From a virus: 30,856 nt of DNA. Every line of letters starts with the position of its first letter. The first letter of the stretch is position 1. Position numbers and translations under genes: made by a program. This document shows positions 15,931 through 22,096 of this stretch, piece by piece. The DNA is taken from IMG/VR virus record IMGVR_UViG_3300013126_000152, positions 1 through 30,856 of that record; one strand, given 5' to 3'. The notes below the pieces were generated by a model. The model did not search any database. It was given only the letters and a program-made list of their open reading frames with translations, and was not told the origin of the DNA.

Positions 15931-18416
15931 TGAGCGTCTGTCCAGTCCCAGCTAGCGCATCGCATACAGATTATACCACAGCAGGTTCCATAACAAATAC
16001 ACCACCAGACACAAAGTTTGAGATTTGTGAAGGTGGAACTACATCCACAATTTCAGGACCTGGTGGGTCTTCATCAACTACAGTTTGCTGCCCAAATCCT
16101 GGACCGCAAGGACCACAAGGCTGTGCTCTCAAGTGGGAGTCTGCTTGGGTAAACAACAAAACATACAACTATGAATCAGGTACACCTTGCGTCACCTCTA
16201 TTGTTACGCACAACAATGTAACTTACATCTGTAAGAAAACCCACAGTTCTACTGATACTACATCAGAACCTGGTGTTGGACCCAATTGGACAACCGATTG
16301 GGATATCTTCATGGCTGATGTTGGGCATTTGAAGTGGGCTGGTACCTGGGAAACTGGCAAGGCATACAAAGTAAATGATGTCGTGCTTGGACCAACCAGT
16401 GGGAATGGCTGGGTTTGTATGGTTGACCACACATCCAACAATGATGAACCGTCAACGTTACAAACAAACGCAAACTGGGATCCAATCACAGACTTATCTA
16501 AATCTACATTGCCTGAAGAAGAACAATCGTTCCTCAGCGGACTGATGGATGGTGTCATGGACTGGTGGAAAGATGCACCTCTATGGCAGAAACTACTTGC
16601 TATCGCTGCTGGCGTTGGGCTTGCTTATGCTGGCTACAAGATTATCGACTCAATGATGCAAGATGGTGAGACCAATCCTGATGGTGAATCAGTAGACACC
16701 CGTTATAACGGCACTGCTGGCTACAATGGCTCATTCACACAACCAACACTACCCGTTGTTGTGGCGTCCATCATGGAATTTGCAGGATACACACCAGACC
16801 AATACGATGTCTCATTGCTTGATAACAAAGAAGTAAACTTCAGCGTTACTGGTGGGATGAACACCCGTGCTCTACTGAACCAACTTGCACTGACATACCA
16901 GTTTGATGTGGTTCCATCAGGCGGTGTTGTCAAGTTTGTTCCTAAATATCAAACACCAGTCCGTGAACTAACCGCAGATGACCTGGGACATCAGGTTATG
17001 GACTCAAGCCTTGCTGGACCTGCACCATACACCGCTAAACGCCACCAGGGCATTGACTTGCCGCGTAGCATTACATTCACATACTTCAGTGCTGCATTGG
17101 ATCACAACACATTCACACAACAAGCAGAACTCTTCACATTTGAAGATGGTCAGGATGTGCAAATCCAGGTTCCATTCACACTATCCGACAGTGATGCAAA
17201 GCGTATTGCTGAAACAACACTGGTAAATGCACATATTGAGCAACAAGAGTTCACATTCACAACAGATTACCACAATATTGACCTTGAACCGGGTGATGTT
17301 ATTACAATCCCAGTTGGCACTCAAGGAGATGTTGCACAAGTGCGTATCAAGGAAATCAACGAAACAGAAGATGGTGTGTTAGAATTCCGTTGTGCACGCT
17401 CCGATTACAACACTCAATCTTATGAGTATTCAGGCGTAACCGTAACCACACCGCCAGCCCAGACCAGTAATGTGCCTGTGAGTATTGGATACAGTGATAC
17501 ACTGTTTATTGAGGTTCCACCACTAACATCTAACGATGGCAATCCACGCCTGTATGGCATCGTAACTGGCTTCGGTAAAGCTGGTTGGCCAGGTGCTAAC
17601 CTCTACAAATCAGTTGATGGTGGCAATACATACAACTTTGTTGCATCTACAAGCACAAAATGCACATGGGGTATGGTAACCAACCCAACACCAGCACCAG
17701 CAAAGGGCTATTATGTTTGGGATGACACAACAACAATCAGTGTGACACTGAAAGAAGGAACATTGAGCAATAGCACAGATATTGCGGTTCTAAACGGACA
17801 GAACTGGTGTATGATTGGTGAAGAACTGATTGGCTTTGTCAATGCAACACTGACAGGAGCAAACACATACACATTATCCCGCTTGTTGCGTGGACGCCGT
17901 GGATCTGAAGTCAAGTGTGGAACACACCTTGCAAATGAACTATTCGTGGTCCTTGATGGCAACTTGACATATATTGACCTCCCATCCAGTGAGTTGGGTC
18001 GTGTGGTCAAGTTTAAGACTGTGACTATGGGCAGCTCATTAGACAAATCTCCTGCGTTTGACATCCAACCATTCGGCTTGAATCTACTACCTTGGGCACC
18101 AGGTAATGTGCAGATCACAAAGAACAACAACGATTACGTGTTCACATGGGTTGAGCGGCCACGTCTGAACAATGGATTGCAAGACGACCGTGAGTTAGTT
18201 CACGATGCTGATTGGGCTGGTTATGGCATTACGATTTTTGGTGAGCCAGCAGCAACATCTGTAAAGAGAAGTGCTATCGTTGTGGTAAATACTTACACAT
18301 ACACAGAGGCTATGCAAATCGCTGACTTTGGTTCAGTTCAGACAACACTGAAAGCAAGTGTCGTCCAGTTGAGCACGAAGGTTGGTGGTGGATATCCTGC
18401 TGTGATTGAATATTAG
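15930..18416 (+). CDS. Megatron main part (gp15-like) with carbohydrate-binding modules
   Basis: 828 residues, TAATG overlap. Domains in order: a Cys-rich N-terminus with a short GPQGPQG stretch (about 1-68); two CBM5/12-like modules (about 70-130: WESAWVNNKTYNYESGTP..Y.CKKTHSS; about 134-190: WAGTWETGKAYKVNDVV..W.C..DHTS); a hydrophobic helix (about 213-235: LWQKLLAIAAGVGLAYAGY); then the gp15-type tail domains, with LEPGDVITIP near residue 450 and the family motif LSRLLRGRRGSE near 650. It supplies what the short ORF at 8465-9088 lacks. The TIM-barrel domain typical of GTA gp15 is not apparent. Confidence 0.75.
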   Translation: MSVCPVPASASHTDYTTAGSITNTPPDTKFEICEGGTTSTISGPGGSSSTTVCCPNPGPQGPQGCALKWESAWVNNKTYNYESGTPCVTSIVTHNNVTYICKKTHSSTDTTSEPGVGPNWTTDWDIFMADVGHLKWAGTWETGKAYKVNDVVLGPTSGNGWVCMVDHTSNNDEPSTLQTNANWDPITDLSKSTLPEEEQSFLSGLMDGVMDWWKDAPLWQKLLAIAAGVGLAYAGYKIIDSMMQDGETNPDGESVDTRYNGTAGYNGSFTQPTLPVVVASIMEFAGYTPDQYDVSLLDNKEVNFSVTGGMNTRALLNQLALTYQFDVVPSGGVVKFVPKYQTPVRELTADDLGHQVMDSSLAGPAPYTAKRHQGIDLPRSITFTYFSAALDHNTFTQQAELFTFEDGQDVQIQVPFTLSDSDAKRIAETTLVNAHIEQQEFTFTTDYHNIDLEPGDVITIPVGTQGDVAQVRIKEINETEDGVLEFRCARSDYNTQSYEYSGVTVTTPPAQTSNVPVSIGYSDTLFIEVPPLTSNDGNPRLYGIVTGFGKAGWPGANLYKSVDGGNTYNFVASTSTKCTWGMVTNPTPAPAKGYYVWDDTTTISVTLKEGTLSNSTDIAVLNGQNWCMIGEELIGFVNATLTGANTYTLSRLLRGRRGSEVKCGTHLANELFVVLDGNLTYIDLPSSELGRVVKFKTVTMGSSLDKSPAFDIQPFGLNLLPWAPGNVQITKNNNDYVFTWVERPRLNNGLQDDRELVHDADWAGYGITIFGEPAATSVKRSAIVVVNTYTYTEAMQIADFGSVQTTLKASVVQLSTKVGGGYPAVIEY

Positions 18417-18425
18417 GAGTAACAA

Positions 18426-18665
18426 ATGGCAACAACTACAAACTATGAAATGACACTTCTGGAAATCGGTCAGAAGGAAAAAGAGACAACAATCAACACA
18501 AATTTTACCACTTTGGATAATACCCCAAAGTATTTGGGTGATTTAGCATCTGCCCCTTCCGATTTAACAAAGATTCCAGTGGGGTCAACATACTTCAATA
18601 CAACATCGTCAAAGCTGCAAGTTCTGCGGAATAAGACAGGTCCCGTATGGAGTAATGTAGCCTGA
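18426..18665 (+). CDS. Small tail-associated protein, DUF2793-like
   Basis: 79 residues, ribosome site TAGGAG before ATG. The N-terminal phrase NYEMTLLEIGQKEKETTINT is like the start of DUF2793 phage proteins, found next to tail fibre genes. The C-terminal half (PVGSTYFNTTSSKLQVLRN..GPVWSNVA) is a small beta unit. It is the last gene of the tail transcript. Structural or chaperone role by position; moderate confidence. Confidence 0.6.
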   Translation: MATTTNYEMTLLEIGQKEKETTINTNFTTLDNTPKYLGDLASAPSDLTKIPVGSTYFNTTSSKLQVLRNKTGPVWSNVA

Positions 18666-18679
18666 CCCAAAAATAAATA

Positions 18680-18759
18680 TGTGACATTTGTTGCCTTCGT
18701 CATAAATACAATAGACAATGATTATGTTGTCTATATTATAGGAGAAAGCAAATGTCACA
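18680..18759 (+). promoter_or_regulatory. Long-range inverted repeat covering the start codon of the next gene
   Basis: TGTGACATTTG (18680-18690) is the exact reverse complement of CAAATGTCACA (18749-18759), which contains the ATG at 18752. A second perfect inverted repeat, ATAGACAA/TTGTCTAT (18711-18718 / 18727-18734), is nested inside. RNA starting upstream of 18680 could hide the start codon in an 11-bp helix; RNA starting inside the loop could not. Confidence 0.6.
18701..18708 (+). promoter_or_regulatory. Variant late promoter CATAAATA
   Basis: One base differs from TATAAATA. It sits 44 bases before the ATG at 18752, like the other late promoters, and between the two arms of the start-codon inverted repeat. 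Low confidence as a promoter by itself. Confidence 0.35.
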
Positions 18760-19102
18760 ACCACTACGTCCAGCAACAAGTATTACATACGAACAAGCAG
18801 TAGCATACGAATCATCCCGCACCAAATGGTATAATGTCCACGGACATATCACCAACATCCGCGAACTATCCCAGATCTTCAATATCCCTCACGGCACATT
18901 AGTTATGCGCCTAAAGGCTGGTTGGCCCCTTGATACTGCACTATTGGCTGACAAGAAGCAAAACTGGACTATCAACAATATCATCTACCTTCATACACAA
19001 GCTGATACAACAGATCGTGTCAAGGCAAAATTAGACGCCTATTTCAGCAAGAACAAGAAGAGGACAAAACCAAATCGTGTCATTGGTGGAGGATACTTCT
19101 AA
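18752..19102 (+). CDS. Helix-turn-helix DNA-binding protein, homing-nuclease-associated type
   Basis: 116 residues, ribosome site AGGAGAAAGCA. The centre (about residues 36-62, TNIRELSQIFNIPHGTLVMR, then KAGWPLDTALL) has the shape of the helix-turn-helix that accompanies phage HNH/GIY-YIG homing nucleases (xxxLsxxxgIpxxTlxxRlkxGWxxxxAL). A basic C-terminal tail follows (SKNKKRTKPNR). No nuclease catalytic motif is present, so it may be a freestanding DNA-binding remnant or a regulator. TAATG-coupled to the next gene. Its start codon can be occluded by an inverted repeat. Confidence 0.6.
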   Translation: MSQPLRPATSITYEQAVAYESSRTKWYNVHGHITNIRELSQIFNIPHGTLVMRLKAGWPLDTALLADKKQNWTINNIIYLHTQADTTDRVKAKLDAYFSKNKKRTKPNRVIGGGYF

Positions 19103-19485
19103 TGGAAAAGGAAATCGGAGCAGAAGAACTTGTCTATGCAACCATCACTGGTTTTGCAAAGCAAAAGGCAAGTATCAGTATTCAGTTCAAGCATGCTTCT
19201 GGTAAGACTGCTGACCATTGTTATTCACTTGACAAAGACAAGCATCGGCATTGTTATCGTCAGTTGGAAGTTGGTCAGCATTATGTCATTGTCACCAAAC
19301 ACGTGGGTAAACGCCGTTGGGTTTGGACAAAGGCAATGTTGGTTAGTAAGAAGGAAATGGCTGGATTCAGAGAGATTGCTGGGTTAGTCCCAACAGAAGT
19401 CAAGATGGCTGAAGCAATGCAGTGGTTGAGGGACTACCGTAACCCACCTCTACCCACATCACTTGCAGATTTACTGGAATTTTGA
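19102..19485 (+). CDS. Hypothetical protein, 127 aa
   Basis: I do not recognise this protein. It begins at the TAATG overlap with the HTH gene. The first half is beta-rich with alternating basic and hydrophobic residues (ISIQFKHASGKTADHCYSLD, YVIVTKHVGKRRWVWTK), like a small OB- or SH3-type nucleic-acid-binding fold. The second half is helical and ends PLPTSLADLLEF. Histidines and cysteines are present (DHCY, RHCYR) but no clean zinc motif. Coupling with a DNA-binding gene suggests a nucleic-acid role; this is inference. Confidence 0.7.
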   Translation: MEKEIGAEELVYATITGFAKQKASISIQFKHASGKTADHCYSLDKDKHRHCYRQLEVGQHYVIVTKHVGKRRWVWTKAMLVSKKEMAGFREIAGLVPTEVKMAEAMQWLRDYRNPPLPTSLADLLEF

Positions 19486-19494
19486 GGATATTAT

Positions 19495-19818
19495 ATGACA
19501 ATAAACAAAACAGGTATTGACTGGAAAGATCCAGAGCAACGCAAAGCATACCAACGGATGAAGAACAAAGAGTATTATGCCCGTGATAAAGAGAAGATAT
19601 TGGAGAAGTCCCGCCAATGGCATAAAGAGCATCCTGAAGTAATGACTGAGAACATGAAACGGTATTACGAAAAGAATCGGGAAGCACACCTTGCTAAAAT
19701 GGCTGAATATCACAAGAAAAATCGTGATAAACTCCGTGAGCAAGCAAAGGCAAGGCGGCATAAACGTCGTTTAGAAGAGCAACAGCAGCAAAATGTTGAC
19801 AATGGAGAAGCGAAGTAG
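19495..19818 (+). CDS. Highly charged repeat protein, 107 aa
   Basis: The protein is very rich in K, R and E with repeated units of about 24 residues: YYARDKEKILEKSRQWHKEH, then YYEKNREAHLAKMAEYHKKN and so on. Such Tyr-anchored charged repeats occur in phage DNA-binding proteins next to HNH nucleases, but no HNH or zinc motif is present here. It is probably one long helix or helical hairpin that binds nucleic acid. The ribosome site is weak (GAGGATATTAT). The last codons contain the -35 box of a consensus promoter. Confidence 0.6.
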   Translation: MTINKTGIDWKDPEQRKAYQRMKNKEYYARDKEKILEKSRQWHKEHPEVMTENMKRYYEKNREAHLAKMAEYHKKNRDKLREQAKARRHKRRLEEQQQQNVDNGEAK

Positions 19819-19824
19819 TATAAT
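19796..19824 (+). promoter_or_regulatory. Perfect consensus sigma70-type promoter
   Basis: TTGACA at 19796-19801 and TATAAT at 19819-19824 with a 17-bp spacer: both boxes and spacing match the consensus exactly. Expected start near 19831. The -35 box lies inside the end of the preceding gene. No ORF follows until 20043, so the direct product looks like a non-coding or leader RNA. Confidence 0.8.
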
Positions 19825-19830
19825 TAAGAT

Positions 19831-19892
19831 TAATGGGCGGGTGTAATAAACATTTAGCTTCTCCAATGCCTTGATACCGCATCCGTCCATTA
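19831..19892 (+). ncRNA. Candidate small RNA: 13-bp stem at the promoter start point
   Basis: TAATGGGCGGGTG (19831-19843) pairs with CATCCGTCCATTA (19880-19892) over 13 bp with two G-U wobbles and no gap, enclosing a 36-base loop. The stem begins exactly at the expected start of the consensus promoter. An A/T-rich stretch follows (19895-19915). No ORF with a ribosome site is present. It lacks D- and T-arm sequences, so it is not a tRNA. The transcript may end near 19915 or continue to the hairpin at 19988-20022. Confidence 0.5.
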
Positions 19893-19936
19893 CCCTAAAA
19901 AAATAAAAATATTTTTGTGTAAAATTGGGTAATAGA

Positions 19937-19944
19937 TATAAATA
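19937..19944 (+). promoter_or_regulatory. T4-type late promoter (TATAAATA) upstream of the GIY-YIG gene
   Basis: Exact TATAAATA followed by GAAGTACGG. It lies 106 bases before the ATG at 20043, further than the other late promoters. Late RNA would start close to 19950, so it would include the whole GGACGCCAA repeat set and the strong hairpin. Confidence 0.6.
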
Positions 19945-19951
19945 GAAGTAC

Positions 19952-20041
19952 GGACGCCAATCCAGTAGTATAATACAGATTAACTAGAAACCCCCGTATC
20001 GATTGGCGTCCTACGGGGGTTTCGCTTTATAAGGACGCCAA
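19952..20041 (+). promoter_or_regulatory. Alternative-pairing leader (GGACGCCAA / TTGGCGTCC elements)
   Basis: GGACGCCAATC (19952-19962) is the reverse complement of GATTGGCGTCC (20001-20011), which is the loop of the hairpin at 19988-20022. The same nine bases GGACGCCAA recur at 20033-20041, over the ribosome site and just before the ATG at 20043. The central element can pair with the upstream copy (opening the hairpin) or the downstream copy (hiding the ribosome site). This suggests a leader RNA switch for the nuclease gene. Confidence 0.5.
19988..20022 (+). terminator. Strong GC hairpin, probable rho-independent terminator
   Basis: A perfect 11-bp stem AAACCCCCGTA/TACGGGGGTTT (19988-19998 / 20012-20022) with a 13-base loop, followed by CGCTTTAT. 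The T run is interrupted, so termination may be partial. It would end the RNA from the promoter at 19796 or attenuate the nuclease gene. Confidence 0.6.
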
Positions 20042-20042
20042 A

Positions 20043-20561
20043 ATGAGTTACGTATATGCACTATCCAGATCAACTGAACCCCAAACCATATTTTACATAG
20101 GTGAAACTACATCACCTGAAAGTCGGTTGACTGGACACGTTGGAGATTATTGGACCTGTGAAGAAAAAGTTCACGTGTTGCTGAATGAGGCTGAGTTAAA
20201 CGGAGGGTTCATAATGCGCATTATGTTTGATACTCCAGGCAAAAAAGTGGGGAGGGCTGTCGAAGCTATGGTATCATATCTTAAACACACGGACATTGTT
20301 AACCCAAATACATCACGGTTATTGAATGTGCTAAGACACTTGAACGGCGCCAGTATTGATAACATTAAAATAACACCATTTGGTATTAGTGTTCTGAATT
20401 CAGTCAACTTAGAGAATGACATCAATTGTGATATTATGGAGTTTTTGTTGAAAGGGTGCACTGAAAAAATTGAGGACTTTGAAATATCAAAAGAGATTTG
20501 CACAATAGGATTCAACAAACTCCATCGATATTGTCAATCATATTATGGAGTTGTAAAATGA
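20043..20561 (+). CDS. GIY-YIG nuclease-fold protein, probable homing endonuclease
   Basis: 172 residues, ribosome site AAGGA 8 bases before the ATG. The N-terminus has the GIY-YIG elements: VYALS (4-8), IFYIGET (16-22), arginine in SPESRL (R28) and glutamate in GRAVEAMVSYL (E74), the usual catalytic pair. The C-terminal half (about 95-172) is not recognised and may bind DNA. No known intron or target gene is visible around it, so it looks like a freestanding (Seg-type) nuclease. Its ribosome site can be masked by leader pairing. It is coupled to the next gene by ATGA. Confidence 0.65.
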   Translation: MSYVYALSRSTEPQTIFYIGETTSPESRLTGHVGDYWTCEEKVHVLLNEAELNGGFIMRIMFDTPGKKVGRAVEAMVSYLKHTDIVNPNTSRLLNVLRHLNGASIDNIKITPFGISVLNSVNLENDINCDIMEFLLKGCTEKIEDFEISKEICTIGFNKLHRYCQSYYGVVK

Positions 20562-21073
20562 AACAGTGCATTGATATCTACACTGGAACATATGTAGACA
20601 ACAAAGACAAACAAGTAAAAGGTGTTGCCTTTGCGGCTATATGTAAAGGCAAGAAGGGTAGTTATACTCACACAAACACGGATCCAGAACAAACAAGTGC
20701 TATGGAGATGTGGATGAGTGAAATGGATACAATTCTCAAGAGGATCCCTGCTGATACAACTCAGTTTGAAGAGTGTGCTCTCATCATTCACTCCTGGTCT
20801 CACAATCTCAAAAAGATTACCAGTAAAATGCAATCCATTTACAACCAGCTAAAAGAGTATGATGAGGATATGTGGGATGTGGTTGCAATCAAGCTGAGAA
20901 GGGCAAATGGAACGAAATACCCATACCACGATCAAATGGCAAGTATTATGCTGACATTGTTGCGTTATAACAAAATGCTTCCACTTGATGTGAAATTTGT
21001 GTCTACAAGCCCGAAAAATGCAGCTATGGGACTTGCTTACCAGAGGGCGGAAGTAGCGTTAAAACCCGCATAG
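20558..21073 (+). CDS. Hypothetical protein with RNase H-like layout
   Basis: 171 residues from the ATG at 20558 (ATGA overlap); a longer in-frame start at 20498 would lie deep in the nuclease gene. Predicted order of strands and helices: QCIDIYTGTY, KGVAFAAICKGKKGSYTH, helix SAMEMWMSEMDTILKRI, strand ECALIIHSW, helix, strand VKFVST, helix NAAMGLAYQRAEVAL. This resembles RNase H folds with D6 and the helix glutamate in place, but the third acidic residue seems replaced by H/S (IIHSWS). It could be an inactive relative or an unrelated fold. Confidence 0.65.
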   Translation: MKQCIDIYTGTYVDNKDKQVKGVAFAAICKGKKGSYTHTNTDPEQTSAMEMWMSEMDTILKRIPADTTQFEECALIIHSWSHNLKKITSKMQSIYNQLKEYDEDMWDVVAIKLRRANGTKYPYHDQMASIMLTLLRYNKMLPLDVKFVSTSPKNAAMGLAYQRAEVALKPA

Positions 21074-21121
21074 CGCTGTCTTTATAGTGCTTTATAGTGC
21101 TTTATATTATAAAGCCAGCGC
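21073..21121 (+). repeat. Tandem TTTATAGTGC repeat inside an imperfect hairpin
   Basis: TTTATAGTGC occurs twice in tandem (21081-21090, 21091-21100), followed by TTTATATTAT. The outer arms GCGCTG/CAGCGC (21073-21078 / 21116-21121) and inner arms GCTTTA/TAAAGC (21099-21104 / 21110-21115) form a hairpin. The left outer arm overlaps the last codon and stop. No T run follows. In 21122-21250 I see only two small hairpins (GCCTTCGGC, GTGCTTCGCAC) and an unlikely N-terminal ORF extension. Confidence 0.45.
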
Positions 21122-21250
21122 AACTGGTTAACTCCGCTTGTTATGTGGATATCAACAATAGAAGAACTCCATTCCGCCTTCGGCTTCATGTCGTTCTTGT
21201 TTCTGTGCTTCGCACCTTATTGCTTTGCACCCCATGCACTAAATACTAAC

Positions 21251-21676
21251 ATGTACAAATACGGACATTGGCATTCGCCCATACAAATACCTGAACCAAA
21301 TCCATATGTTGGGTTCATTTACCAGATAACCAATTTGGCAACAGGAAAGAAGTACATTGGCAGGAAAAACATGACGTCTACAAGACGCAAACAAGTCAAA
21401 TGTAAGACGAAACCAGGAACAAAAACCGCCCGTATAACTAAACCATCTGATTGGCAAACATATACCAGTTCATCAACACAACTGAATAATGACATCTCCA
21501 ATTTGGGCATTAACCAGTTCTACTTCGAAATATTAAGTTTCCACACAACCAAAGCACGCCTGAATTACGAAGAAGTGAAGCAGTTAGTTATAAGAGGTGC
21601 ATTGACCAGTTATCTCCCAAATGGAGAACCAGAATATTATAACGGCATTATCCCACCAGTAAGGACAAGACCTTGA
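21251..21676 (+). CDS. SegE-like GIY-YIG endonuclease
   Basis: 141 residues from the ATG at 21251. The in-frame ATG at 21143 would add 36 residues of unconvincing hydrophobic sequence and has no ribosome site; the chosen start is also weak. Motifs: VGFIYQITNLATGKKYIGRK (20-39, the GIY and YIG parts with a basic residue after), SDWQTYTSS, LNNDISNLGINQFYFEILSF and ARLNYEEVKQLVI, with the glutamate for metal binding in the last. This series fits the SegE-type GIY-YIG group of T4-like phages. Probably a freestanding homing nuclease. It ends in a TTGA overlap with the next gene. Confidence 0.7.
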   Translation: MYKYGHWHSPIQIPEPNPYVGFIYQITNLATGKKYIGRKNMTSTRRKQVKCKTKPGTKTARITKPSDWQTYTSSSTQLNNDISNLGINQFYFEILSFHTTKARLNYEEVKQLVIRGALTSYLPNGEPEYYNGIIPPVRTRP

Positions 21677-22071
21677 AATCAATAGAGCAAATCAAGCAAG
21701 AAATAAACGCCAGCAAAGATCTGATTGACAAATCCCGCCGTTTATTTGAGTTAATTTGGATGCCATTCGGTCGTATTAGTACGGATGAGTATATGCCGTT
21801 AGTCAATAAGTTCCAATATAGGTGTAATGTAAATCCGTCCCTGAACTACCCACCACATGGTCCATTTATTCATTACCAGTCTCTATTGACAAAGGAAGGA
21901 ATTATGCGGATAACAAAATCGGGTTTGAAGACAGAACAAGTCAGGGCTGAGATGCTATTAGATAAATATGCTGGTATAGAAGAAGTAATACAAAGACCTC
22001 CAACCAAAAGATATTATACTCCATTGGATCCATCTCTAAAGAAGAAGCCAGGAAGACCAAGGAAGTATTAG
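21673..22071 (+). CDS. Hypothetical protein with AT-hook-like C-terminus
   Basis: 132 residues, TTG start at 21673 overlapping the previous stop and preceded by AAGGA at 7 bases, which supports this start. I do not recognise the family. It is mostly helical, with an N-terminal charged helix and a central region rich in P and Y (NPSLNYPPHGPFIHYQ). The end KKKPGRPRKY contains the GRP core of an AT-hook, suggesting binding to A/T-rich DNA. It sits directly upstream of the 10-bp repeat array and the small terminase gene. Confidence 0.65.
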   Translation: MKSIEQIKQEINASKDLIDKSRRLFELIWMPFGRISTDEYMPLVNKFQYRCNVNPSLNYPPHGPFIHYQSLLTKEGIMRITKSGLKTEQVRAEMLLDKYAGIEEVIQRPPTKRYYTPLDPSLKKKPGRPRKY

Positions 22072-22096
22072 GATTAAAAGGAAATCAGAGGAATGT

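Larger units (their letters stand above)
19814..19984 (+). repeat. Direct repeat of a -10 region, 150 bp apart
   Basis: AGTAGTATAATNNAGATTAA occurs at 19814 and at 19964, exactly 150 bases apart, differing only at two inner positions. Each copy is followed by a strong RNA hairpin (19831-19892 and 19988-20022). The second copy lacks a recognisable -35 box. The repeat suggests an old duplication of a promoter-plus-structured-RNA unit. Confidence 0.6.

Noticed and set aside
19831-19892. tRNA gene
   Set aside because: The outer stem could mimic an acceptor stem, but the inside is 36-38 bases, too short for D, anticodon and T arms, and no GTTCRANNC is present.
21143-21250. 36-residue hydrophobic N-terminal extension of the SegE-like protein
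   Set aside because: The extension reads as translated hairpins (GCCTTCGGC, GTGCTTCGCAC), there is no ribosome site, and GIY-YIG domains normally begin near the N-terminus, as with the ATG at 21251.
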